This document shows positions 48,775-58,769 of a DNA stretch of 64,000 nucleotides, in pieces. This DNA comes from Glandiceps talaboti. Lineage: Eukaryota > Hemichordata > Enteropneusta > Spengelidae. The position numbers and the translations under genes are program-made. Under the pieces are notes generated by a model. That model saw nothing but the letters and a program-made list of their open reading frames with translations, was not told the origin of the DNA and did no database searches. The stretch lies in NCBI RefSeq assembly GCF_964340395.1, contig NC_135558.1, forward strand, positions 10,148,001 to 10,212,000, given 5' to 3'. Positions within the stretch are counted from its first letter, which is position 1. Each line of letters opens with the position of its first letter.

Positions 48775-48950
48775 TCAGCCCGTCGTGACCTTTCAACGTT
48801 TTTTTGCACGTTGAACAAACTCTTAAAGACATTAGTTGATCCCGGTGTCGGAATTAGCAGTATAAATTACCACTACCAAAAAATGCACGACGTTACCCAG
48901 CGGAAGAAAGTACAGAATGGCGGGATGATTGACGCATGCGCTGGCCCCAT
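48775..48950. promoter_or_regulatory. CpG-rich patch with NRF1-like site
   Basis: About a dozen CpG dinucleotides fall within ~175 bp, in a window where CpG is otherwise sparse. ACGCATGCGC at 48932-48941 is close to the NRF1 palindrome GCGCATGCGC. The patch lies within a 91-codon frame (48733-49008), which I cannot assign to a protein and which ends next to a GATGGTAATT donor-like sequence. Either a promoter/first exon or a recently arrived sequence would fit. Confidence 0.35.
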
Positions 48951-49044
48951 GACAAAGTTTTGCTACAACACAGGGAAAGGTCAAAGGCCAGTCATAGATG
49001 GTAATTAAAATAATTGAAACATTTACAACCGACTATCTAAGTGT

Positions 49045-49400
49045 TGTGCAGTATTACTGAAGTGTCTTTAAGACTAACCAAAAATTAAGTCCCCTTTTTC
49101 AATGGCCAAAAATATTTGTAAATTGGAATAAAATGTTAAAAGCATAAAAATTTATAGTCGAGAGCTGTGGTCCTTCACTAAAGTTTCTAAAGACTAACCA
49201 AAAATTAAGACTCTGCTTTAATAGCTAAAGCTAAAGCTTATTATAGTGGAATAAAATGTTAAAAGTATAAAAATTTATAGACAAGAGCTGTGGTCCTTAA
49301 CTGAAGTCTCAGTCTAACCGGAATTACGACCGTCTTCAGTTTCAATGGCCCACAACCGTTCATTAATTAGGCATAACATTTTAAAAGTATAAATATAAAA
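49045..49400 (+). repeat. ~120-bp tandem repeat, 3 units
   Basis: AAGACTAACCAAAAATTAAG (about 49070 and 49190), GGAATAAAATGTTAAAAG with TATAAAAATTTATAG, and GAGCTGTGGTCCTTCACT blocks recur in order. The third unit, from about 49310, is more diverged. Confidence 0.85.
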
Positions 49401-49975
49401 TAAGTGCTCCACTCTTTTACTGAAATGTATTAATTCAAGTAGATAAAAGAAGAAATGTCATAAGTTGATGGACAAAAATGATGGTGAAAAATCCATTTTC
49501 AATTAATATCCATTTTTACCATGTACAAGCCAAGTTGTACTTGTTTGAACAGAAAATACTGGATATATTTTGTGTTTGTTCGATATCGAAACAACATGTG
49601 TCTATGTCATTGATGGGGGGGGGGGGCGCTCGAAATATGAGTGAAAATGTTCAAAACTCACCATTTCCCTATTTTGCCTTCAATAAAACTAGCATATGTT
49701 TTAATCCATTAATATTTTTCATTCAGTTGGAAAATATAAGTTTTTATAGCAAGGCTCCTTATGTCACATATCTCCAGGGATATAGGCATTCAAAAATTGC
49801 ATCTCCGGTGTCAAATGTGACATCAAATACACAGTCATATATGATATAGAAATACAAAGGTGACCTATGTCATTCGTATTTTACTTGGTTGAACAAAGGA
49901 AAATATTAGGAAGTGCTAAATAATTATATTAACACTTAATACTCAACCACAAGTCCTTGCCCTAGAGTGCTACAC
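49401..49975. other. Non-coding stretch with a poly-G run
   Basis: A run of 12-13 G occurs at about 49615-49627. The 123-codon frame at 49478-49849 reads through it as glycines and has no recognisable domain. Confidence 0.45.
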
Positions 49976-50064
49976 ACACGTATAAGTTCGAGTTCAATAA
50001 ATCGTAAGAAAACATTGCACTATTTAAATAAAAGAACACACATCGAGGATGTGCACTTTCACTT

Positions 50065-50072
50065 TGACGTCA
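50065..50072. promoter_or_regulatory. Full CRE palindrome TGACGTCA, unit 1
   Basis: Exact 8-bp cAMP-response-element palindrome in the first unit of the duplication. It is retained in unit 2 although flanking positions differ. Confidence 0.4.
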
Positions 50073-50245
50073 CTCCAAGTATAATTATTTCGCACAACAT
50101 TTTCAACTCCACCTGAGAAATAGTGATCTTATCTTAGAATTCACCAATTACCGTGGTAACAGACCGAAAACTACAAGTTGAGTTCAATAAATCTCATGAA
50201 AGCATTATACTTAAGCACCATACACTACGATGTACGTTTACACAT

Positions 50246-50253
50246 TGACGTCA
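50246..50253. promoter_or_regulatory. Full CRE palindrome TGACGTCA, unit 2
   Basis: Same palindrome in the second unit, 181 bp downstream. Confidence 0.4.
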
Positions 50254-50797
50254 CTTTATGTCTAATTATTTTACACAACATTTTCAACTCCACCCGAGAA
50301 AGTGATCTTATCTCAGACTTCATCAATCGCCATGGTAACCGATTGAAAAGTTACAACTGCATTTCCCTAACTAGTTTTTTCACTTATCGTATTTTTTTCA
50401 AATTACTATCACGTATTTCAATCAGGAGCCCTCAGGATTATACTCTACGTATATTTGGCAAATGAATATGTAATAATGATGTGATATGATTGTATCTTTC
50501 ATGAGGGATACAAACGCCAACTGGTGTAAAACGACAACAAATGGGAAATACATATGTAAGGCAATACGTGTGCTCGCACAGTCATCTTTTCATTAGAAAA
50601 TACCGTAAGGACAACCAAATACATTCATATTAATTTACCATATAATAGATGTTATCAGAGTGCTTTGTACCGTTGTCATTTTTTGCTTTAAATTGGTAGA
50701 TAACATTGCAGAGCTGAATGTCTGAAATCTTTACATACAATGTTTCACATTAATGAAAACATTCACAATATATGAGGTGCAAACCACGTCAGCACTA

Positions 50798-51190
50798 TGC
50801 CCTCTTTTAAAGCCAATTTGACAAACCAATGATACACAGCAATTGCTTGTGACACACCACAATTCAGGGTACACCTACATGTATCCCTTACTATATGTGG
50901 TGAAGTGTGAACCCTGGGTCCATACAATGTAGGTGTAACACTGATAATGCAACAAAATTTGGTGTTCACCTGTCCCTTACTATGTCTGGTGAAGTGTGCC
51001 GCCCCCTAGGTCAATACAGTGTAGGTGCAACAATGATGTTCAACAATTTCTGGTAATGCAACAAAATCTGGTGTTCACCTGTGCCTTACTATGTGGTGAA
51101 GTGTGCCCTCTAGGCCAATTTACTGCCACTGATGCAGCATTTGTGACATACCAGTACCAAAGTTTGGTGTTTTCCAAAGTATGTGGTAGT
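50798..51190 (-). mobile_element. CCCTCTA-family MITE, diverged tandem cluster (about 3 bodies)
   Basis: TGCCCTCTTTTAAAGCCAATTTG starts it. Then CAACAAAATTTGGTGTTCACC with TTACTATGTCTGGTGAAGTGTG (50947) and CAACAAAATCTGGTGTTCACC with TTACTATGTGGTGAAGTGTG (51056) repeat at about 109 bp, followed by CCCTCTAGGCCAATTTACTGCCACTGATGCA. The bodies are joined head to tail. Confidence 0.78.
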
Positions 51191-51282
51191 GGGGAAATTT
51201 GTAAATAGTACTTTTGACCAACGCAGAAACAGAAACTGTGTCTCCACGTGGAATTTTGAATAGGTTCAAAATCAAATCAAAA

Positions 51283-51371
51283 CCAATCAACCAACCAACC
51301 AACCAACCAACCAACCAACCAACCAACCATCCATCCATCCATCCATCCATCAATCCATCCACCCACCCACC

Positions 51372-51397
<26 letters not shown>
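51283..51397 (+). repeat. Compound microsatellite (CCAA)n(CCAT)n(CCAC)n(TA)n
   Basis: Four successive simple repeats run without a spacer: about 11 CCAA, 6-8 CCAT, 2-3 CCAC and about 13 TA units. The drift from CCAA to CCAT to CCAC looks like stepwise mutation and spread of one motif. Confidence 0.97.
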
Positions 51398-51399
<2 letters not shown>

Positions 51400-51402
<3 letters not shown>

Positions 51403-52315
51403 CACATGATTAGGTTGATTAAACGTAAATTGGACCAAAACCTACGCAAAAGTGACTTGATTCAAATCCATTGCTCAGTTTTCTTGTAGGGACAGGTTTA
51501 GAACTGATTTTAAATTCAGTTTTAATTGGTTTAATTCGACTTGGATGGGGCCAGGTCTAGAAATTTGATGTTTTGAACTAAATCATATGTGTATAAGACT
51601 CATCAATATTCTGTACATTAACATTAATCTTTATGGATAGAACTAAAGGTCAAATAAATAAAATTATTGTCACAGTGGATTCCATTTCATGACCCTACCT
51701 AGTTTTACTCTTAGTCAGGTCACTGACCCTTAATTTTTTTAAGTACATGATAGTTCATATTAGTCATTGAAAAAAATATGAAAAATTATTTGAAAATCAG
51801 AATCTTACCTTTTTGTGAAGCCTAACACCCTAATTAATTCATAGACTTTCAAGGACCAATAGGGGTCAGACTATCGCAGTTACACAAAATTATGTAAAAA
51901 GACCTAAAGATATAATACTTTATGCAGATTACAGGAAGCACCACATCTGTCGTACGCAGCGAAAGATACAAAATGGTTACCATCATTAACCTTGTTTAGT
52001 CACAACATAATGAAAGTAACATACACCACAACATTGTACATCATACAATAGAGATACCACGATGTTGAAAAAAAAAATACCGTTAGGAAAAAAAATGAAA
52101 ATGAAGTGAAAATCAGAAATTTAACATTAATATTTAGCTACTAAGACTTTCCTTCTTGGCTTTAATACAGGGCTACAAAAATAACAGATAAAGTTTAATT
52201 ACGGATGAAATAATACCTGATAAATATTAACTTGAAGTAGATTTCAATATAGAATCTAATTACATGTACTTCTGAAGGTATGTAATCCAAACCATAAAAT
52301 TTTTTTTTTATGAGA
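51400..52315. other. Non-coding stretch, nothing recognised
   Basis: No supported feature. Confidence 0.45.
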
Positions 52316-52322
52316 ATGAATG

Positions 52323-52401
52323 TTTTTAGACTCTAGGTTCACATTGAACATTTTTAGACTCTAGGTTCACATTGAATGTTTTTAGACTGTAGATTCACAT
52401 T
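52323..52401 (+). repeat. 28-bp minisatellite, 3 units
   Basis: TTTTTAGACTCTAGGTTCAC-initiated units start at 52323, 52351 and 52379. The third carries two substitutions. Confidence 0.95.
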
Positions 52402-52404
52402 ATT

Positions 52405-53155
52405 AATCAAATATTGTTTCCTTACACTCTGAAAATAGTTCAGAATTATCACAAATTTTCCCTGTCTTGTCCCCTTCATCAGACGTGTACTACAATGAGC
52501 TGCAGTCACGTGTCATGCCTTGGTCAAATTTTTTATTTACTATGAGTACGAAATGAAAAAAATACTGTCCAAGGTTTTCCAGCTTGCTGGATTCCCAGGA
52601 TGCAATCAAAACACAAAGGATTAAAAGGTTAAGTAATCGATAAAAAGAGAAAGCAAGGATGTTTTGATAGACAAAATGTGCGTCAGTGTGCTGTTTCATC
52701 TCCAAAAATTGGCTCCCGGTCAAGTCAGAAACATCTGTATTATGGAATAGAAAGTGTAATGTTTTCAACTCCAGGGAAATTAAACGATAGTTTTTTCCTC
52801 AGAATCTGTTCATCTAGCCTGAAGGTGAGGATTGCTACTGCAAACTTTCATCAATAAAGGTGTGTAGAATGGACAGAGTAATTTACTTGTGTTTAATGAG
52901 CATGAAGATATCTGTAAGGATTATAATAACACACATCAATTTAAACTTCACAAAGTAGTCAAGGAAATCTAAATCTCAGGATGTCACTGTGATATTTCAC
53001 TATTTATCAAACTAACAGTGACGTTTCTTATTTCCTTGAATTAAAGGGGCACAAGCTGAGTTTATATTTGGGGTGTTACATAAAATTTATTTCAGTAATA
53101 GTATTCTATTTAGTGAAGCATACTTATAGTATACACAGGGTAAGCACTGCATTGC
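52405..53155. other. Non-coding stretch; TTAAAGGGGCACA motif at 53042
   Basis: No gene supported. The minus-strand frame at 52490-52768 has no recognisable domain. TTAAAGGGGCACAAGCTGAG matches the motif at 26104. Confidence 0.45.
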
Positions 53156-53159
53156 ATTG

Positions 53160-53520
53160 TGGCATCACGATGGGCGAATGGTTAGAGTAGCTGGCTTGGA
53201 ATCTGCAGGTTGCAGGTTTGAGCCCCATCGATGCCATTTGTTTCTGAGTGGCTAAAGTCCTTGGGCACGATTTGAACCATGACTGTGCCTCAGTCAACCC
53301 TAACTGTATAATTGGGGACCTGGTAGGACAGAGGTTGTGATGTGAATGCTTTAATCCTATGCACTTATAAAGGCTGCAATGGATTGTATGCTCCCCAGGG
53401 AGTTGAGGAAATATAAAGGACCGTTGTGCCACTATAGATCCGAGCCAGGGTAATAATTGTAAAGCGTAAAGCGCACCCAGACTGGGTGGGAAAGCGCTAT
53501 ATAAAAACCAACATCATTAA
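53160..53520 (+). mobile_element. tRNA-derived SINE, near full length (~360 bp)
   Basis: The head (53160-53236) is tRNA-like: TGGCATC pairs with GATGCCA as an acceptor stem, TGGGCGAATGG is an A box, and GGTTTGAGCCC is a B box (consensus GGTTCGANTCC). A unique body follows. The 3' end AGCGCACCCAGACTGGGTGG with GAAAGCGCTATATAAA folds into nested stems (AGCGC/GCGCT and CACCCAG/CTGGGTG), the kind of structure recognised by a partner LINE reverse transcriptase. No clear target duplication was found. The antisense frame 53124-53432 is a by-product. Transcription would be by RNA polymerase III from the internal boxes. Confidence 0.88.
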
Positions 53521-53524
53521 TATT

Positions 53525-54725
53525 TGCAATTGACTAAACTCAAACCTGGTATAAATTGACATGAACAGTATACTAGTCATGTTTTATGTCAGTATTTTTA
53601 AAGGAGTAAAAAGTTTATAAATTCAGTTTGTGTCTTGCTAATGTATATCAATATAAAAGAACTCTTAAAGTTCATTACAGCTTTCACTTCCTGACTATCT
53701 ACAGAGAGACAACACCCCGAATGAAGGATAGACTGTGAGCTAATGGCGTATACATGTAAATGATAGGCTGTGAGCTAACGGCATATATTGTACATCCATC
53801 CAGATTTTTCAACTTTGTTATTTAAGAATTCCCTTTCAAATATTCTTAAAATATTAAAAAATATAGTTTCAGGCGAAACTAGTATTTTAAGAATCTATTT
53901 CTGAGCTAATGCTATAATGTCTGATAAAGTTGTGATTCCAACCACTTTTTGAAAAAACAACTCATTAATAATTCAACTATGGTTGTAAATCTCATGCAAT
54001 TCTGTGCAAATAATACTAGTACACAAAGTCATGGAAATTGGATAGAAAAAATATTCCCAGGAGTAAACTGCAAACAATATTACACAATTCATGGAAATTG
54101 AAAGGATAGCTTAATAGTATTAATGGTAATCTTTTCACGACAAGTTTCTACCAGGACAAGGCAAGTGAAAACATGAAACTGGTCCAGGATTTAATTTCAT
54201 GGATAAAAGGGTTATCTGGTGATTTGCAAATTTGTAGAAATCCAGTGTTTCCCTAAGAATCACTCATGTACAAATTCAAACAAGACATTCAATCCCATTA
54301 TTTTACAAAACACTTTTACACAAAAAACAGCGAAAAAACAATACATTTTTACTACAAAACCATGAAACACAAAACGTCTTTACCACAAAACACTGAATAA
54401 AGCATGTATAAAGAAACTACTACAATCCACTTTGTAACAGTTACTTTCATTTAATCCTGACAATAAAGCTATTATTTCACAAAGCTTTGTAAAAACAGTC
54501 AACATCAATCAAAGGTTTGTGGTTTACTAAAGGACTACAGATTACAACTTGTAATCTTAGGATAAGAAGATTTTTTGTTTTCTTTTATAAAAAGGGTGGA
54601 CTTCAGGCTACATTTCCTTCCAGACAAGTCTGTGCAGATATGCATATCCTGTATAGACTTGCTAGTTTAGGATCATCCATGTCTGTTTCAAGACACTAGG
54701 TTTTGAAAGATACATTACATGGTTC
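53525..54725. other. Non-coding stretch, nothing recognised
   Basis: No supported feature beyond two GATAG(A/G)CTGTGAGCTAA(T/C)GGC blocks at about 53727 and 53762. Confidence 0.45.
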
Positions 54726-54735
54726 CAAGCTAGCA

Positions 54736-55106
54736 AGTCTAGTTCCTATATGACGTATTACAATTACTACGATCATCTCCACTAACGTATAGGGATAGTC
54801 GTTATTCTGGCACAAAAATCTGTGCTACCCTGATTGCATTCATATAAAATGTGATGACATTATCATGGTGATTTTAGTTTCAGACTGGAGAGGTGGAGTT
54901 CGGTTAAAGTCATAATGAGCAATTGTCTAAAGGAACTCACCAATTGCAACTGCCTGTCAATTTGTGATGGATTACTTATTGACATGCGTCGTTTACCCTT
55001 TGCCCAATGAGGGTAGCACAGATTTCTGTGATAGAATAACGGCTTTCCCTATACGTGAGTGGAGATGATCATAGTAATCGTGATGCATCATATAGGAACT
55101 AGACTA
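54736..55106. mobile_element. 371-bp MITE, TAGTYTRG family, with exact 9-bp TSD
   Basis: The inverted arms are about 110 bp. AGTCTAGTTCCTATATGACG, ATGATCATCTCCACT, ACGTATAGGGA, CGTTATTCT and ATCTGTGCTACCCT appear at the left (some with a base change) and in reverse complement at the right. AAGCTAGCA is present immediately outside both ends (54727-54735 and 55107-55115). The centre (54850-55000) is unrelated unique sequence. No transposase. Confidence 0.9.
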
Positions 55107-55114
55107 AAGCTAGC

Positions 55115-55490
55115 AAGTTTATTTCAAGACACTGGGTCTTTCCAGGAGAGATGGGATACTGGAAAAGACTTGCCCATTTAATTATTCCTATATGTTATTA
55201 ACCACACTGACTTCCAAAACATTTTATAGTGACATATCCTCACTATAAAATGTCTCCTACCATAAAGTCAAATTCATTTCTGATTTTTTCTGGTTGCTTC
55301 CACAGTTTAAATATCTTGCACAAATATATGTCTATGATTAATTACAAAATGACAATCAGAAAGAGAGAACTGAAATAGCCACAACATAACTGACAAATAA
55401 GACTTTTGGTCAGACATGTTTTTTGCCAACGTTGGGGAACCCCAAGTTTGTTCCTGTGAAGCTACCAATATAATTAGTCATCTATAAATT
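55115..55490. other. Non-coding stretch, nothing recognised
   Basis: No supported feature. Confidence 0.45.
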
Positions 55491-55499
55491 GTGGCAGTC

Positions 55500-55573
55500 A
55501 GTCGTAAGTATCTACAATGCTACACAACACAACAATCGTAAGTATCTATGATGCTACACTACACAACAGTGGC
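55500..55573 (+). repeat. Two outlying units of the 34-bp GTAAGTAT satellite
   Basis: CAGTCGTAAGTATCTACAATGC and ATCGTAAGTATCTATGATGC, each followed by TACACAACA, are units of the array at 58.04-58.77 kb, 2.5 kb away. Confidence 0.88.
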
Positions 55574-55616
55574 TTATAGTCTGTCTTATCTGATTTCCAT
55601 TTTATTGCCACCTATT

Positions 55617-56340
55617 CTTTCCTCTGACTGAAACTACCAATAGTGATGCATAACCTGTGAGAATCTATGATTATGACAGGTAACTGATAGAGGTGACAAA
55701 TTTGCTGTCATTATTTCAATTCTAAATTGTCAATTTGAAACTATTTTGGCCTTTCTTCATTCCACAGGAACTACCAATAACTATACGTACCTCTGGGAGT
55801 CTATGATTACGGCAGCTCTCTGACAGCGGTGATGTCATTTCCATTGTAAATTGTGAATTTGAAACTATTTTGGCCTTTCTTCATTCCACAGGAACTACCA
55901 ATAACTATACGTACCTCTGGGAGTCTATGATTACGGCAGCTCTCTGACAGAGGTGATGTCATTTCCATTGTAAATTGTGAATTTGAAACTATTTTGGCCT
56001 TCGTTTGTTCCTCAGGAACAACAAATAACTATATGTACCTCTGGGAAACTATAATTAAACAAGTGATGTGACATAGATTATAATTTGTTCTCTTTGTTTC
56101 CATCATTCTGATTTTAAATTGCTAATTTGAACTATTTTGGGTAAAAGTTCGTTCCTCTGGAATTATCAACAGCTATATCTATGCATATCTGTACCTGAGG
56201 GAATCTAGGACTGTGCTAGTAATGTGAGAGGTTACAAGTTTTTCTTGTCATTTCCGTTATTCCAACTCTAATTGGTGACTGTTCATTCTTATGGTGCTAC
56301 CAATACCAATCTATGAGTACCTGAGGGAAGCAATAAACGC
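55617..56340 (+). repeat. 124-bp tandem repeat, 2 near-identical plus 3-4 diverged units
   Basis: GGAACTACCAATAACTATAC begins at 55767 and 55891, and GGAACAACAAATAACTATAT at 56015, an exact 124-bp period. More diverged units occur at about 55630, 56155 and 56300. Each good unit contains a pyrimidine-rich CTTTCTTCATTCCACAG just before GGAAC. Confidence 0.92.
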
Positions 56341-56534
56341 ACACACCTATATCTGTTCCCGCAATTACTGTCACACCAAATCAACCATGGAGATTTCATC
56401 AACCTGGGCAATATAGATTGAAACCTTGTACACTGGAATTTACAATTCTAATAGCGTTGCTTAGCCCTTGTTTCTCATGTGCAGTAGGCCATCATAAATT
56501 TCATGTGTCATTTGTCATTTACGGCTTCACATTC

Positions 56535-56705
56535 TGCTGTTTTAGACCATGCAAATTTCCTTTCTGTTCTGTTTTAGACCATGCAAATATCCTTTCTGCT
56601 TTGTTTTAGACCATGTACATATTTCCTTTCAGGCAAATTCTGTTCTGTTTTAGACCATGTACAAATTTCCTTTCTGCTCTCTTTAGACCGCATACAAATT
56701 TTGTT
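56535..56705 (+). repeat. ~32-bp tandem repeat around TTTTAGACCATGCAAAT
   Basis: Five units of the form CTTTCTGTTCTGTTTTAGACC with ATG(C/T)A(A/C)A occur at about 56540, 56570, 56603, 56647 and 56682. Confidence 0.88.
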
Positions 56706-56709
56706 AGTT

Positions 56710-58035
56710 CCTCTCCCTGCACATACATCAGTGCTTTTGTAAAAGGGTGTAAAATCCACTTTTGAGTACCCAAGATTTTCAATGAGTTTCAACCTAAATT
56801 ATGACAAAAGGTATGCAAATTTATGCAAATTTTGACCTGACCTGACCTCTCCTCTCTATACTTAAACCAGTGTCCAACTTCTCCACCAAAAATAATCATT
56901 TAACTTCTTTGTGTGAAACTACTATCTTCCCCCATATTTGTTTACAAACTGTATAATTATGTACATTATAGTAATTTGTTCCTTTTTATCATGATTCTTT
57001 ACATGTCATTCAATGATAAAATCTTTCCCTCATTCAACAAAATTTTTCACATTTTACATACCAAAGATCAAAGCTTAACCTCAATAGTCAAAGAATGTAA
57101 TCACACAGGTGAATAACTTCTAATGGCATTTAATTTTCAGTGAAATGAGTACATGCAGTTGCCCCAGAGTTTCTAGGGTTTGATTTTCATTGACTTATTA
57201 CATTGCGTAGACATTCTAAGTCAGATAATATTTCATCTTTTGATTTTAATTCAGCTGATAAGAAACCATAGCAACACAAGTTTCCCCTGAAAATGAAAAA
57301 GTTCAGGGTATTCTGCATATTACATTTATTTTTCACTCTTTATCTATGTGATAAAATGTATTTAGAACTTTCGATATCTGGCCAAAAAATAAATGTCAGA
57401 ATAACTGCAGATTGAAGTAACTAAAGCATCAAAAATATCCTGGAACACGTCCCGCGCAGTTGCATACTGAGAGTAAATGATGTAAATTGGTCCATATTAG
57501 GGGGTCTGACCCTATGCAACCCCTTAACTTGATTACAATTGTATTGATTACATACTAACAGCAATCTTCCATGTCTCCACATAGTCTGTGAGAAATAAAG
57601 GTATTGATGACCTCCTTTACTTAATGTATAGTGCTTGTGATAAGGATCGATATCACTGTCCAGTTTTCTCTAATTGTTTTTTTTAACAACGTCATTTGTT
57701 TGTATCAAAAGTGATCTGACTCCCTGTGAATCAAAGCTTATAAAGTAAACATTGACTACACCTCTACCCTCTAAATTAACCTCTGACCTCTACAGTGAAT
57801 TTGAATTTGAGAAGCAATCAACTTCAATAGTATCCATGATTTTATGTTCCTGTTGTTATGACATAGAAAGGCCAGGGAATATGCTATATTATCTGTTCGA
57901 ACATGTATATAAACTTGCATGCGGTTGTAATTCTTTAAAGTCAGAGCTTTCTTTTCAGATAAAATAAAAAATAATCCTCTTCGTAAGACATGTTGTGCAT
58001 CTCAGATGGTGCTGTAAAGAGGCCTGTGCCACACA
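56710..58035. other. Non-coding stretch, nothing recognised
   Basis: No supported gene. Short frames near 56913-57116 and 57752-57967 show no domain. Confidence 0.45.
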
Positions 58036-58765
58036 ACAGTCGTAAGTATCTATGATGCTACGCTACACAACAGTCGTAAGTATCTATGACGCTACGCTAC
58101 ACAACAGTTGCAAGTATCTATGTTATGCTACACAACAGTCGTAAGCCTATCTATGATGCTACGGTACACGACAGTTGTAAGTATCTACGATGCTACGCCA
58201 CACAACAGTCGTAAGTATCTATGATGCTACGCTACACAACAGTCGTAAGTATCTATGACGCTACGCTACGCTACACAACAGTTGCAAGTATCTATGTTAT
58301 GCTACACAACAACAGTCGTAAGCCTATCTATGATGCTACGGTACACGACAGTTGTAAGTATCTACGATGCTACGCCACACGACAGTTGTAAGTATCTATG
58401 ATGCTATGCCACACAACAGTCGTAAGTATCTATGATGCTACGCTACACAACAGTCGTAAATATCTATGATGCTATGCCACACAACAGTCGTAAGTATCTA
58501 TGATGCTACGGTACACGACACTCGTAAGTATCTATGATGCTACGCCACACAAGTCGTAAGTATCTATGATGCTATGCTACACAACAGTCGTAAACTTCTA
58601 TGATGCTATGCTACACAACAGTTGTAAGTATCTATGATGCTATGCTACACACCAGTTGCAAGTATCTATGATGCTACGCTACACAACAGTCGTAAGTATC
58701 TATGATGCTACGCTACACAACAGTCGTAAACTTCTATGATGCTATGCCACACAACAGTCGTAATT
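58036..58765 (+). repeat. 34-bp satellite array, 22 units, with higher-order structure
   Basis: The unit is CGTAAGTATCTATGATGCTA plus CGCTACACAACAGT. I count 22 units, of which 13 keep GTAAGTAT intact. Variants are GCAAGTAT, GTAAGCCT, GTAAATAT and GTAAACTT. Units 1-5 (from 58041) and 6-10 (from 58210) carry the same ordered series of variants, so a ~170-bp five-unit block was itself duplicated. Confidence 0.96.
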
Positions 58766-58769
58766 CTAT

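Larger units (their letters stand above)
49980..50360 (+). repeat. ~190-bp direct duplication carrying paired CRE sites
   Basis: Two collinear units: AGTTCAATAAATC (49993 / 50180), GAAAACATTGCAC or GAAAGCATTATAC, TTGACGTCACT (50065 / 50246), CAACATTTTCAACTCCACC, GAGAAAGTGATCTTATCT, and CCATGGTAACCGA or CCGTGGTAACAGA. The frame 50178-50465 overlaps the second unit. Confidence 0.9.

Noticed and set aside
49478-49849. 123-codon plus-strand frame
   Set aside because: It reads through a poly-G run as a glycine stretch, with no domain, splice context or neighbouring coding evidence.
53160-53236. Possible genuine tRNA gene
   Set aside because: The acceptor-like stem and A/B boxes are present, but the body continues into a ~360-bp SINE with a GCGC stem-loop tail, and the cloverleaf is degenerate.
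58036-58765. CRISPR-like array (regular ~34-bp period)
   Set aside because: The repeats are contiguous, without unique spacers, and the context is eukaryotic. It is a minisatellite.
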